A DNA stretch of 64,000 bases from Leptolyngbya sp. SIOISBB (GCA_010671905.1 JAAHII010000001.1:6030289-6094288), one strand, 5' to 3'. Positions 36,162 to 45,506 are shown, counted from the stretch's first letter. The notes: generated by a model from the letters alone, not told the origin. Numbers and translations are program-made.

Positions 36162-37859
36162 CTATCGAGTGGATAAAATAGAGGCTTCCGCAATGTCTTT
36201 GACTAAAGGGATTGAACCATTTTCACTGATTGAATTTTGCGTTAAAGCGCTTCGTGGGAGTACTCGTAAGACTTCCTCAATTGTGGTCGTCCCATCCAAC
36301 AATTTTTCAATCGCCGCATTGCGAAATGACAGATATCCAACCTTGTCTAAGTAGCGATGTAGTTGGGTGATCGTGCCGTCGTACATGATTTCGCGGATGT
36401 GATCGTCCATCTGCAGTAGTTCGACGATCGCCTCTCGACCTAAATATCCCGACTGAAAACAGTGGCTACAGCCTTTGCCCCTTTGCCAATTAGCGTTGGC
36501 GACTTGGTGTTTGGTTAACCCCAACAGCTTGACGCTCTCGGGCTTCGGGCGAGTCGGTTCGCTACAGTGCGGGCAAACTCGCCGCACCAAACGCTGGGCC
36601 ACAACTCCTAGTAGAGCATCGCTAATCAGTCCGACATCGGGGCCAATGTCTTTAATGCGAGGAATGGCCCCCACCGCATCATTTGTGTGCAACGTCGTAA
36701 AGACCAAGTGCCCGGTGAGGGCAGCCCGCACCGCTGTTTCCGCCGTCGCGTGATCGCGAACTTCCCCCACCATAATGATGTCAGGGTCTTGTCTGAGAAT
36801 TGCTCGTAACCCAGCGGCAAAGGTCATGCCAGCTGCCTCATTTACCTGGGTTTGAGTGATGCGTGGTAAGACGTATTCGACGGGGTCTTCAACCGTCACT
36901 ACATTTACGGTTTCGGTGGCAATCTCTTGCAAGCTGGTGTACAAGGTGCTGGTTTTGCCCGACCCCGTCGGCCCGGTAAAGATAATCATGCCCTGGGGCT
37001 GAGCTAGCCAAGTCCGGTAAACCGCTAACGCTTTTTCTGGAAAGCCCAACTTATCAATGGTGGAAAAGGGATTTTCCCGAGGCAGCAGTCGCACAACCGC
37101 TTTTTCGCCGCCGACACAAGGAAGAGTGCTGACCCGCATATCCATATCGAGGTCAATCTCTTTGTCTAGAGCATATTGCTCGCCAATACGACCGTCTTGA
37201 GGGCGACGACTATCGGCAATATCCATATTTGCCATCACCTTCAGTGCCACCACTACTCGTCGGCTAACGTCCACTGGCAGGGTGGTGATGTTGCGCAGCA
37301 CCCCATCAATTCGATAGCGCACCCGCAGTCCTTCGGTGGTCGGTTCTAAATGAATATCGCTGGCTCGGTGACGCAGTGCACTGGAAATGACGGCCTTAAT
37401 GCGCTCTCGTTGCCCCTCGGCCTTGGCTAAATACAGCTCTGTTGTTTCACCGGCATCCTCCAGCATCTTTTCCCCGGTGAGCGGGTCAAGCAGAGGACCC
37501 GCGCTAATCTGGCTTAAATCAACATTGCGATTGTGATGCCAGGTGCGGTAGCTCTTCGGGGAAACCGGAATCACCTCAATCTGGGTCAAGGTGCGATCGC
37601 AGACCTGCTGCACCACTGCCGGCGAAATGGTGAGCGGACTGCCCAAATAAAAACAATTTCGCCACAGGAGTAGCGGCATCACCGGCGGCATCTCCAACCC
37701 CGAAACTAGCTGAAAGAAGCGACTACAGACTTCCTCATCTAACCGGTCTAAGTTGACACTACCCTGCTCATTGCACAAAAGTTGAAGCGCTTTTTCGCAG
37801 GTAATCTCGCCTTTTTTAAGCTGTTTCCAGGCTGATACAGACCAAGCCGGTGTTTGCAT
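36162..37859 (-). CDS. GspE/PilB-family secretion or pilus assembly ATPase
   Basis: This ~565-residue hexameric secretion ATPase is of the type II secretion/type IV pilus group. Walker A is GPTGSGKTSTLY, the Asp box and Walker B are in LRQDPDIIMVGEVRD, the His box is LVFTTLHTNDA, and a four-Cys zinc site is made of CPHC and CSHC. Other marks are SDIHLEPTTEGLRVRYRIDG and VSTLPCVGGEKAVVRLLP. The N-terminal region is short and divergent. The open frame reaches 37901, but its first 14 residues fall in a mobile repeat, so the Met at 37859 (MQTPAWSV) is preferred. No other pilus or secretion gene is nearby; its neighbours are two phosphatases. Lone paralogues can serve specialised export. Confidence 0.88.
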   Translation of the reverse strand: MQTPAWSVSAWKQLKKGEITCEKALQLLCNEQGSVNLDRLDEEVCSRFFQLVSGLEMPPVMPLLLWRNCFYLGSPLTISPAVVQQVCDRTLTQIEVIPVSPKSYRTWHHNRNVDLSQISAGPLLDPLTGEKMLEDAGETTELYLAKAEGQRERIKAVISSALRHRASDIHLEPTTEGLRVRYRIDGVLRNITTLPVDVSRRVVVALKVMANMDIADSRRPQDGRIGEQYALDKEIDLDMDMRVSTLPCVGGEKAVVRLLPRENPFSTIDKLGFPEKALAVYRTWLAQPQGMIIFTGPTGSGKTSTLYTSLQEIATETVNVVTVEDPVEYVLPRITQTQVNEAAGMTFAAGLRAILRQDPDIIMVGEVRDHATAETAVRAALTGHLVFTTLHTNDAVGAIPRIKDIGPDVGLISDALLGVVAQRLVRRVCPHCSEPTRPKPESVKLLGLTKHQVANANWQRGKGCSHCFQSGYLGREAIVELLQMDDHIREIMYDGTITQLHRYLDKVGYLSFRNAAIEKLLDGTTTIEEVLRVLPRSALTQNSISENGSIPLVKDIAEASILSTR

Positions 37860-37881
37860 GGCACATCGATTCCAAAAATAG

Positions 37882-37968
37882 TTAGGCGTTACGCAGTTCA
37901 AAATTCCAGACGCGATAGGTAGGGGATCCTAAGAGCCGTTCGAACTTTGTCAAGTGCGTAAGTCCTAA
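37882..37968. repeat. Short MITE with TTAGGACTTACGCA-type ends
   Basis: This 87-bp element has inverted ends TTAGGCGTTACGCAGTT (left) and the complement of TTAGGACTTACGCAC (right). Such ends are common in cyanobacterial non-autonomous elements. A half-copy (TTTAGGACTTACGCAGTTGA) occurs at about 26012-26031. It abuts the 5' end of the GspE-like gene, so it may have displaced or supplied its promoter. Confidence 0.7.
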
Positions 37969-38000
37969 AACAGTGTAGACCTCATTTCTCTTCTCAAGGC

Positions 38001-38030
38001 GGGGGCGCATGCTGTCAATCATGCGCCCCC
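38001..38030. terminator. Stem-loop after phoX
   Basis: A perfect 11-bp hairpin (GGGGGCGCATG at 38001-38011, complement at 38020-38030) with an 8-nt loop lies 13 bp past the phoX stop. There is no T run on either strand, so it may act in mRNA stability or as an atypical terminator. Confidence 0.55.
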
Positions 38031-38042
38031 AGGAATTAGGCA

Positions 38043-39938
38043 CTATGACCCAACAATCCCGCCACCCTTACGGGTAATCACCACCGTGGCATCCCGAGGA
38101 ATGGTTACTCCATCGGTAGCCGCCGGGAAATTGGTCGCAGTGGGGTCGCCATTGCCAGGATGCTGCAGGTTGATAAACATCGTCTGGCGATCGGGTGTAA
38201 CTGCAATGCCAGTCACCTCACAGCCATTGACTCCGACAAACAGGCGGCGAATTTCACCCGTATTGGCGTCAGCGACTAGCATCTGGTCATTCAACTGCAC
38301 ATCCCCAAAAGTGGGCTGTCGGCCATCGGTTTCAATGAACAAACGACCATCTGGGTCAGCCCAAAGACCGTCGGGGCTGCCAAAGCCGATATCAGGATTT
38401 TCCTGAACGCTCGCGTCGTTTGCATTGACGAAGATTTCCCACTTAAAGGTCGTGCCCACGAGCTGATCATCATCAATGATCTTCATGATGTGGCCATTCG
38501 CGTTGGGCGCGACTGGGTTAGCGGCATCGGCAACCTCTCGCCGACTATTGTTGGTCAGGGTGCAGAAGATTTCACCCGTTTTAGGCGCATAGGTCGTCCA
38601 CTCTGGGCGATCCATCGGTGTCGCACCTAACGTATCAGCGGCTAGTCGCACAAACGTCAGAACTTCGGCTTGGTCAGCAAATTGAGCCGCCAGAGCCGGA
38701 TGCTCAATGGTCATCTCAAGCCAGTCGCCAGTGCCATCATCATTGAATCTAGCCGCGTAGAGCTTGCCCTCATCAAGGGGACTGATGCCTCTGTTCAGCA
38801 TCGCCCGGTAATTACCGGAGGAAACATACTTGTAAATGTAGTCAAAGCGCTGGTCATCACCCATGTACCCGACGGCCCGTCCACCTTTGCCAATTGTTAG
38901 AGCAATGCCTTCATGCTTAACGCGACCTAGGGCGGTGCGCTTAACCGGCGTTTGAGTCCCATCCATGGGGTCAATCTCGACAATCCAGCCGAAGCGATTT
39001 TCTTCGTTCCGGTATGCCGGGTTTGCCAGGTCAAAGCGCGGATCAAACAGGTGCCAGCTGTAGCCAAACCCATCGGTGCTAAAGCCATAGCGATCTTGCT
39101 CTGCTGTGGGCTCCCAACCTTCTGCGGCAGTACCAAAATAGCCGTTGAAGTTTTCCTCACAGGTCAGGTAAGTTCCCCAGGGCGTGTAGCCGTTGGCGCA
39201 GTTATTCACCGTCCCCAACGGAGCATTACCAGCAGGGGTCTCCAGCAGTGGACTACCCGCAGCTGGCCCGCTAAAGGTAACTGGCGTATTGACGTGAATA
39301 CGACGCGCATTGGGGCTGCTGACGTTTTGCCAAGTCCCGTTGCCGTTCTTGCGAATTTCCACGACTGACACACCGTGGGCGTGCTGAGACAGGCGCACAT
39401 CTTCTAGACTTTCGGGATCGGCTTTGCCGAGAACGTGGGTATTGCGACCAAACTCATGGTTAATCGCCAGCATGCCGCGCTCATTGCTGTTGTTAATGGG
39501 GAAGAACCACATCCCATCATGGCCAATACCCACCATCTCAGCTTGCTCAGCTGCCGAAGGCCGGGTCGTCGGGTCACCAGTGTAGTCGGAGCCGTTACCC
39601 TGAATGGAGGTTCCCCAAGGAATCACGACGCTGTACTCGTAGTCTGCTGAGATGCTGGGAACCGGTCCATCAGCTGGCCCCAGACCAGCAAACCCAATCA
39701 AAGCTGCCTGAGCCAAAGTTGTGCCAGACCCCAAAGCGGTCGAGGCACCGGAACCGCCTGTTGCTGCGGCAACAGCACCCGGTACTAAGGCTCGATTGCC
39801 TGCCAGAGCGGCTAAAAAACCAGTTGCAGAAAATGCCGCACTGCGCATCAGGACATGACGGCGAGACATGCTGGCTTTCAGAACGTCTTCAAAGGGCCGA
39901 TTTCCTGATTTGTTGCTCACTTCATTGTCGTGAACCAT
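38043..39938 (-). CDS. phoX: PhoX-family alkaline phosphatase, Tat-exported
   Basis: This ~631-residue PhoX/DUF839 alkaline phosphatase is a calcium/iron-type periplasmic or extracellular phosphomonoesterase made during phosphate limitation. A twin-arginine signal is seen near residues 25-55 (SRRHVLMRSAAFSATGFLAA). Family blocks include MLAINHEFGRNTHVL, NCANGYTPWGTYLTCEENFN, GRVKHEGIALTIGKGGRAVG, YMGDDQRFDYIYKYVSSGNY and SPDGLWADPDGRLFIETDGR. The start is ATG at 39938 (MVHDNEVSNKSG), because the possible upstream TTG start overlaps the ribosome-binding sequence AGAGGAAG. I found no clear Pho box upstream. Confidence 0.94.
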   Translation of the reverse strand: MVHDNEVSNKSGNRPFEDVLKASMSRRHVLMRSAAFSATGFLAALAGNRALVPGAVAAATGGSGASTALGSGTTLAQAALIGFAGLGPADGPVPSISADYEYSVVIPWGTSIQGNGSDYTGDPTTRPSAAEQAEMVGIGHDGMWFFPINNSNERGMLAINHEFGRNTHVLGKADPESLEDVRLSQHAHGVSVVEIRKNGNGTWQNVSSPNARRIHVNTPVTFSGPAAGSPLLETPAGNAPLGTVNNCANGYTPWGTYLTCEENFNGYFGTAAEGWEPTAEQDRYGFSTDGFGYSWHLFDPRFDLANPAYRNEENRFGWIVEIDPMDGTQTPVKRTALGRVKHEGIALTIGKGGRAVGYMGDDQRFDYIYKYVSSGNYRAMLNRGISPLDEGKLYAARFNDDGTGDWLEMTIEHPALAAQFADQAEVLTFVRLAADTLGATPMDRPEWTTYAPKTGEIFCTLTNNSRREVADAANPVAPNANGHIMKIIDDDQLVGTTFKWEIFVNANDASVQENPDIGFGSPDGLWADPDGRLFIETDGRQPTFGDVQLNDQMLVADANTGEIRRLFVGVNGCEVTGIAVTPDRQTMFINLQHPGNGDPTATNFPAATDGVTIPRDATVVITRKGGGIVGS

Positions 39939-40145
39939 GTCAAGTCTTCCTCTCAATTTTTTGACATCTCAACCTCAGCCAGGTCAGGCAATATCAGCCC
40001 AAACAAAGGGCATCGATATAGGCAACTGCCCCGACAAAACTGCTCAGTAAGGTGAAACCACTTCCCTACTTCATCCCAGCAAATGTTCCTTCGATAAAAT
40101 CTCAACTTAGGAACACACTTTCCGCTTAGAAAATGTCGCTGGTCT

Positions 40146-40162
40146 ATGTCCAGACTGGACAT
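40146..40162. promoter_or_regulatory. 17-bp palindrome between phoX and a divergent-free upstream gene
   Basis: ATGTCCAG and CTGGACAT flank a single central A, forming a perfect 17-bp palindrome. It lies about 205 bp upstream of the phoX start and 52 bp past the end of the next gene. It may be an operator for a dimeric regulator, or a decayed hairpin. No regulator is assigned. Confidence 0.4.
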
Positions 40163-40213
40163 TTCAATATGCTCAAAGCGATCGCTAAACCATCCAGTCC
40201 ATGCGCCTCAGCT

Positions 40214-40771
40214 TCAATCGATATCGCTCAGAATTTGTTGAGCAGAATCACCACTCATCCGACCGCTATCGACTAACTGGTCGGCAAATTGACGATATCC
40301 AGCTGACCTGGAAACTCGGCCTGCGGAGGAAACCCTGGATGAACTGGCAACTATCGTCGAAGTTGGCTCATTATGCCGTTGAGCTAATTCAATAGAGGAG
40401 TTGTAGTAACGAGTCCACGCATCTACAACCGGCTGCTTTTGCCAATCCTCACGGGAGACCCGAGTCTCTGAAAGAGGCATTACTTCACCGTTCCGGTTAA
40501 GCATTACCACCACCTCTACAGTGGTGAGGGCAGGGTTTTGACTGAAATTTTGATTGATTGTGTTGCTCACAAGCAGTTCCGCTTCAAGGACTACTTCACG
40601 TTCTGAAACGATGTTGCTGTAGATAGGAATATCGACCATGACTCGTGTCGTTTCAGCCTTTGCCGGATCAGCAGAATAAATCAACGCTGAAGTTACGAGG
40701 ACACTGATCAGCAGGATTAAGAGTCTTCGCAAAAGGACAGTGCGCGTTCTCAAAGATTGAATGAAATGCAT
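40214..40771 (-). CDS. Secreted protein of unknown function
   Basis: This 185-residue protein is not recognised. It has a typical Sec signal peptide: basic start (RTRTVLLRRLL), hydrophobic core (LLILLISVLVTSALIY) and likely cleavage after AKA (DPAKAETTRV). The mature part has a small beta-rich domain (VVLEAELLVSNTINQNFSQN, TTVEVVVMLNRNGEVMPLS) followed by a Ser-rich low-complexity tail. It lies upstream of phoX in the same orientation with a 275-bp gap. The region upstream carries a tandem repeat with Pho-box-like periodicity. Confidence 0.7.
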   Translation of the reverse strand: MHFIQSLRTRTVLLRRLLILLISVLVTSALIYSADPAKAETTRVMVDIPIYSNIVSEREVVLEAELLVSNTINQNFSQNPALTTVEVVVMLNRNGEVMPLSETRVSREDWQKQPVVDAWTRYYNSSIELAQRHNEPTSTIVASSSRVSSAGRVSRSAGYRQFADQLVDSGRMSGDSAQQILSDID

Positions 40772-40850
40772 AGAGGCAGGTAGATTACAGCCGAAAAAAT
40801 CAGTACCGTGATTTCACTGACTGATAGTCGCACAGATTCAATTTTCTTGA

Positions 40851-41098
40851 GTAAAGATAACGTTAACCTCTGTTCAAATAAACCTCAAAGCCTTATTTAG
40901 GTTGTCTCAAGCAAGCCGAGCCATATAGGCTTGTTAATTTGACAATAAATTTTGATATTTTCAAGCTTCTTTCCTAGGTAAAGAAAACGTTAAATTCTGT
41001 TCAAATAAACCTCAAATCTTGGTTAGGTTGAGTTAACAAAGCCTGCCTCATAGACTCATTAAATTGTCAATATTTTTTTGTATTTTGTAAGTCTTAGA
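40851..41098. repeat. Tandem duplication of a 127-bp promoter-region segment
   Basis: Two diverged copies (from 40851 and from 40978) lie with a constant offset of 127 bp. Both contain the identical 20-mer CTGTTCAAATAAACCTCAAA (40870-40889 and 40997-41016). In each copy three T(T/C)AA cores are phased by 11 nt (GTTAACCT, TTCAAATA, CTCAAAGC in the first). This resembles degenerate Pho boxes on the plus strand. The segment lies upstream of the small secreted protein gene, facing away from it. Confidence 0.6.
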
Positions 41099-42132
41099 AG
41101 TTTTTGTCGACTTTCTTGGTGTTGAGCATTGATCCGTCATGAAAGCTTCAAGAGGCAACCTGTTGCAAGCGTGAACACGATATCTGTCTCATGACTTCAT
41201 CTTGCCGAGTCATGATATGAGGCTTAATGAGCCAGGCAAGAGGTTGGTGAAACTCATTGGCGGTCGTTTGAAGTGTGATCACTACATTGAGTGGTAAGAG
41301 CAATGGGGAGTTGACAAAGGTGAAGCCGCGCAAGTCAAGCTCCTTCATACTCAGACGGATCTCAATTTTCGACCCGTGTTGTTGGATAACTGCGCCGCGC
41401 TAGCCCCTAACTGCAAGAACTATTTAGTGCGGGGGGTAGGTAGTTGATCGAAGGGACTTTTTGGTGGAGCAGTGCCCCAATTGCCGCAGATCTCCCGCAT
41501 TCTTCCAGTTCAGCAAAAGTATCGGCGGGTAAGGAGGCAAACCCGACTAAATTTGCTGACACCATATCCTTATGGATCTCCTACAAAAACAAACAGCGAA
41601 GGAGAAACCTGAATCCGGCGACTGTTTCCCCTTCAGTGCGTCAGCGTCTCATGGCAGCCTTCAGTAGGCCATCATTTCTGGCTAATGCCGGTTGCTGTTT
41701 GGATTATCAATTGACTAGAAACTGTTGAACGATCGCCACGACAACGAGTGTGATCGCATCATGGTTCTTCGACGTGCCTGACCCTACAGAACCTCAGGTA
41801 TAGCGAACCGCAGTTTGATCAGGTCGCTCTGGATTGTCGGAACCGCTTTCTAGCCTGCTTTTCAATTCCGCATTCCGACCTCTGCATTCCGCATTCTGCT
41901 ATATGAGCCACTGATCAAAACTGACGGCAGTTGGCATCTCGGGCATCGGGGTTTTTGGCTAGCGATCGCCAAGACTTAGCAAACATACACGGCTCCTTAC
42001 ACATGTGGATAGCAAGTTAAGCATTTCTAATTATCAATAGAAGACTTGTGTCTAATAGATGATTCTCTAGTTATTGCCTAGAACAATCAGGTCCAACGTG
42101 GGGCATGTTGAAACAAAGAGCAGGGAATAACA
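41099..42132. other. Long intergenic region holding a 105-bp repeat
   Basis: This 1-kb region has no convincing gene. Short frames at 41148-41348 (minus) and 41444-41728 (plus) have no recognised motif or good ribosome-binding site. The 105-bp repeat at 41799-41903 is the only clear element. The GTG-start gene at 42133 takes its promoter from the right end. Confidence 0.4.
41799..41903. repeat. 105-bp repeat B, copy 1
   Basis: The element begins TATAGCGAACCGCAGTTTGA and ends GCATTCTGCTATA, with short TATAGC/GCTATA inverted ends. It contains the tandem-like motif ATTCCGCATTCCGACCTCTG. An equally long inverted copy lies at 62901-63005. It is probably a non-autonomous mobile repeat. Confidence 0.75.
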
Positions 42133-43335
42133 GTGTCTTTAAATATTGCATATCTAGCTCAGGGCAAGCTGTACATCAAGTCAAACAACCAAGCTGCTCG
42201 CGAAATTGAGAGCGAGTTTGGCCGGTCGGTTCAGCAACGGCGACTCCAGGTCGAACGCCGTCAGGCCATGCGCAATCGCAGCATCCAGGCGATGTTACAA
42301 CCCTCCACTAGTAATCAGCAGAATCATCAGACCGAGGCGACAGTACCGGTGCACATCACCAGTATTTGTCGCACTGAGCGAGACCACCTGCTCTACACGC
42401 TGGAATCCGCAGAAATGGGTGGACTTTTTCAATATGACCCCGTGCGACAAAACGAACAGCGACTGTTTCACAACACGGAGTTTCACCTTAGTTATCTAGA
42501 CTTTAGTCAACAGCATCAACTTTTAGTCTGTACAAAAACTTACCCCACTGGCATTAGCAATCTAGCCACATTAGAACTCAACCATCACTCTCCCCAAGAT
42601 CTCACAGAGGGCGATTCGATCGATTTTGCGCCGCGTTGGATTGACCACAAACAAAAGGCAGTAGTGTATCAATCGGCTGGTGTTAGTCGAAATAGTCAAG
42701 GTTATGTAAACAACCGAGCACCGTTTACGATCGCAGAGTTGGATTTTGCACAGCAAGATGTGCGTACTCTGGCTGAAGATCCCAAATCTGATCTCTTAGG
42801 GCCGCAATGTTCTGCCGATGGTTGGCTTTACTACATTCGGCGTCCCTATCAACCCTTGGGAAGGGTTGATCTGATTCACTTACTCAAAGAGCTGTTGTTA
42901 TTACCCATCCGGCTTATCTATGCGATTTTTCAGGCTTTTAATATTTTCAGTCAAATGACGACAGGGCAACCACTGGTTAATGCGGCAACCCGCAAACAGG
43001 TAGATCGGCAAACCTTACGAACGCTGGGAGGACTATTCCTACCCCAAAATTTACCTAAGAAGCATCGTGGTGAAGCAGATGCCCCCGCTTTAGTGCCCCC
43101 CAACTGGCAATTAGTTCGTCAGAAGACGCCAGGAACAGTGGAAGTTTTAGCTAAGGGCGTCTTGTCTTACGACCTAACTGAAGATGGCACAGTGGTCTAC
43201 ACTAACGGCAGTGGCGTATATATGATTCGCACAGATACCCAGGGTGGCCCAACGACCCGGCAACCGCATGAACGCCTGCTGGTGGGGCAGCTGATAGAGT
43301 CAGTGACCATTTTGCCATCAAGTCCTAAAGCTTGA
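42133..43335 (+). CDS. Hypothetical beta-propeller-like protein
   Basis: This 400-residue protein starts with GTG at 42133. The sequence shows repeated ~40-50-residue beta-rich units of the TolB/WD40-like kind (DHLLYTLESAEMGGLFQYDP, HQLLVCTKTYPTGISNLATL, APFTIAELDFAQQDVRTLAE, and a last unit VYTNGSGVYMIRTDTQ). An Arg/Gln-rich helical insert occupies residues ~28-60, and a hydrophobic segment (LLLLPIRLIYAIFQAFNIF) near residue 260 may touch the membrane. It has no signal peptide and no enzymatic motif. No operon partner is visible. Confidence 0.75.
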   Translation: MSLNIAYLAQGKLYIKSNNQAAREIESEFGRSVQQRRLQVERRQAMRNRSIQAMLQPSTSNQQNHQTEATVPVHITSICRTERDHLLYTLESAEMGGLFQYDPVRQNEQRLFHNTEFHLSYLDFSQQHQLLVCTKTYPTGISNLATLELNHHSPQDLTEGDSIDFAPRWIDHKQKAVVYQSAGVSRNSQGYVNNRAPFTIAELDFAQQDVRTLAEDPKSDLLGPQCSADGWLYYIRRPYQPLGRVDLIHLLKELLLLPIRLIYAIFQAFNIFSQMTTGQPLVNAATRKQVDRQTLRTLGGLFLPQNLPKKHRGEADAPALVPPNWQLVRQKTPGTVEVLAKGVLSYDLTEDGTVVYTNGSGVYMIRTDTQGGPTTRQPHERLLVGQLIESVTILPSSPKA

Positions 43336-43716
43336 TGTGACTGTAGGGAAAGCGATCGTTACCTCAAAAGCCATACAGAGCCAATCCTTTTGAGTATTGT
43401 TTTTTGCATACACTCGTTCCAACCTGCAGCGATCGCTATTTCATAAAAAGTTCTGGCCAATGATTCTTCAGCCTAATTTCATTATTAAGCAGCACCATAT
43501 TTGCCACTGTGGATTGCTTGCAGCTTAGAGCTTATTGGCTTTGTCAATTGCCCTGTTCCTAGCCTTCAGACAGGGAGCAAGGGCAACCTTCAGGCCAAAA
43601 TCAGGCACTTAGGAGCCAGTCGAAGAACAGAACAATAAAGGCGCCACAAAAACCTTGACCACTTGGTCTAGATTGCGTTAATGTTGGGCCATGGTTGAAT
43701 ACCCCGCAGGTTGTAA
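43336..43716. other. Intergenic region upstream of the TetR-SDR pair
   Basis: This 381-bp region has no recognised gene. It presumably contains the promoter of the regulator gene. The sequence ACTTGGTCTAGATTG near 43658-43672 partly resembles GACCAATCG at 44328-44336, downstream of the regulator; both could be operator half-sites, but the match is weak. Confidence 0.35.
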
Positions 43717-44307
43717 ATGACTCGTGGCCCTGACAAACAGTTCGATACCGAAGTCGCTTTAGAAAAGGCGATGGAGGTGTTTTGGGCGCATGGCTACGAA
43801 GCCTCAAGCCTCTCTGAATTGCTGAAAAGTATGGGGATTGGAAAGAAAAGCTTGTATGACACCTTTGGCAACAAGCAATCACTTTTCCTCAAGGCGCTGG
43901 AGCATTATGCTCACATCACCATTCGAGATGTCCGGGCGCGTTTGTCTGCAGAGGGGTCCCCGTTGGCCAACCTGAAGCAACTGCTGAAAGATTGGCATGG
44001 GGTAAATAGCCGCTCTGGTAGCTGTGGCTGCATGTTTGGCACAAATATTGCCGATTTCAACACCGAGGATGAGGCGATCGCCAAAGTCATGCGGGGCTAT
44101 CTGCAACAGCTAGAGGATGTGTTAGCGGCAACCCTAACGCGAGCTCAAGCCCAAGGCGAACTCAGTGTTGAGGCTAATCCCCGTGATTTAGCTCGGTTAC
44201 TGCTCTGCACTGCTCAGGGCATGGCTTTGCTCAGTCGCATTATGGATGATGACCCCACACTCGATGGGGCACTGGCCGCGACTGTTTCAGTGTTAAGTCA
44301 TAGCTAA
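43717..44307 (+). CDS. TetR-family transcriptional regulator
   Basis: This 196-residue repressor has an N-terminal helix-turn-helix (EVALEKAMEVFWAHGYEASS, GIGKKSLYDTFGNK) and a C-terminal TetR_C-type ligand domain with a Cys-rich loop (SRSGSCGCMFG) that may sense a reactive compound. It is followed 61 bp later by an SDR oxidoreductase in the same direction. Such pairs are usually autoregulated, with the ligand related to the enzyme's substrate. Confidence 0.9.
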   Translation: MTRGPDKQFDTEVALEKAMEVFWAHGYEASSLSELLKSMGIGKKSLYDTFGNKQSLFLKALEHYAHITIRDVRARLSAEGSPLANLKQLLKDWHGVNSRSGSCGCMFGTNIADFNTEDEAIAKVMRGYLQQLEDVLAATLTRAQAQGELSVEANPRDLARLLLCTAQGMALLSRIMDDDPTLDGALAATVSVLSHS

Positions 44308-44368
44308 TTTTTTTTGACTTAACTTAGACCAATCGTTCAATGTTTTATTTCAAATTTGGAGGTTTCTC

Positions 44369-45112
44369 ATGGCATACGACATCATCAACAAGACCGTTCT
44401 GGTAACTGGTGCCAATCGTGGCATTGGTAAAGTGCTCGTCGAATCTTTCCTAGAGCACGGAGCGGCCAAGGTTTACGCTGCGGTACGTCGGCTCGATAGC
44501 GTCGCGCCGCTGATAGAGCAGTACGGCGACAAAATTGTGCCCATCCAGATCGATTTATCTGACTCGACCTCTATTCTCGCGGCGGCCCAAACGGCGACTG
44601 ATGTTGAGGTAGTGGTCAACAATGCGGGCGTACTCAAAACGTCTACGGCGCTGGACGAGGACGCGATCGCTTCTCTCAAATTTGAGATGGATGTCAATGT
44701 GTATGGGCTAATCACCATGGCTCAAGCCTTTGCTCCGGTGCTCAAAGCGAATGGCGGCGGCGTCTTTGCTCAACTCAACTCGGTGGTTTCGATGAAGACA
44801 TTCTCAAACTTTGCCACCTATTCGGCCTCCAAAGCGGCAGCCTATTCGATTACCCAAGCCTTACGAGAACTCCTCAGCGAGCAAGGTACGACGGTGTTGA
44901 GTGTGCATCCTGGCCCTATCGCCACCGATATGGGTGATGCGGCGGGTCTGGGCGAAATCGCTGAGTCCCCCACTTTGGTGGCTGAGGGCATGATCAACGC
45001 TCTGCAGGCAGGCGAGTTTCATGTCTTCCCAGACACGATGGCGCGACAAATTGGCGGAGCCTATCAGAGCTTTGCTAAAAATGTGGTCGAAGTCACCATG
45101 ACGGAAGGCTAA
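44369..45112 (+). CDS. Short-chain dehydrogenase/reductase
   Basis: This 247-residue SDR of the classical type has the dinucleotide-binding motif VTGANRGIG (residues ~12-20), the structural VNNAGV, the catalytic Ser in LNSVVSMK, and YSASK with catalytic Tyr and Lys. It likely reduces or oxidises a small carbonyl compound with NAD(P)H. A strong GGAGG ribosome-binding sequence precedes the ATG. It is paired with the TetR regulator just upstream. The substrate is unknown. Confidence 0.92.
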   Translation: MAYDIINKTVLVTGANRGIGKVLVESFLEHGAAKVYAAVRRLDSVAPLIEQYGDKIVPIQIDLSDSTSILAAAQTATDVEVVVNNAGVLKTSTALDEDAIASLKFEMDVNVYGLITMAQAFAPVLKANGGGVFAQLNSVVSMKTFSNFATYSASKAAAYSITQALRELLSEQGTTVLSVHPGPIATDMGDAAGLGEIAESPTLVAEGMINALQAGEFHVFPDTMARQIGGAYQSFAKNVVEVTMTEG

Positions 45113-45149
45113 CCGTTTCTCATTAATTCCTGACCATCAACCTTATAGG

Positions 45150-45186
45150 GAGAGCACCCATGCCATTCAGCATTTTGTGTGCTCTC
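45150..45186 (+). terminator. Stem-loop after the SDR gene
   Basis: GAGAGCAC (45150-45157) pairs with GTGCTCTC (45179-45186) across a 21-nt loop, starting 38 bp past the SDR stop. No T run follows, so termination is only likely. Confidence 0.45.
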
Positions 45187-45219
45187 GGCGTTGTGGCATG
45201 AAGGGGTGACGAACGCACG

Positions 45220-45262
45220 ATGGATACTCGATTTTAAGGACCACCCAAAACCGAGTATCCAT
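45220..45262. repeat. Imperfect 16-bp inverted repeat
   Basis: ATGGATACTCGATTTT at 45220-45235 is mirrored by AAAACCGAGTATCCAT at about 45247-45262, with a single mismatch and a short loop. It may be a further termination or processing hairpin, or a small mobile-element remnant. Confidence 0.5.
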
Positions 45263-45331
45263 AAGCTATCGCATCTGTAACTGGTCTGAAGTTGTGCGAC
45301 AAATAGAATTTGGTTTCGGCTATCTACCCTA

Positions 45332-45506
45332 CTAAGGAGCGAGGATTATATAAATTCCGCTATTTGCCTTGGGCCAAGGAGATCACATTTCCCCTCCGAG
45401 GAGGGGCGGCGGGGTGGGTTGCCCATGAAGGATCGAACCCACCCCGCCTACGGCACCCCTCCGAGGAGGGGAAAACCCGGCACACTATTAAATTCCTGAT
45501 CCTAAG
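45332..45506. repeat. MITE family A, copy 3
   Basis: This 175-bp copy has the same plan as copies 1 and 2: an AT-rich end (CTAAGGAGCGAGGATTATAT), paired CCCCTCCGAGGAGGGG blocks, GGGGTGGGTT and CCACCCCGCC arms, and end ATTAAATTCCTGATCCTAAG. It is more diverged than the other two. Confidence 0.75.

Noticed and set aside
41148-41348. 66-codon minus-strand frame in the 41-kb gap
   Set aside because: No motif, no ribosome-binding sequence and no supporting context.
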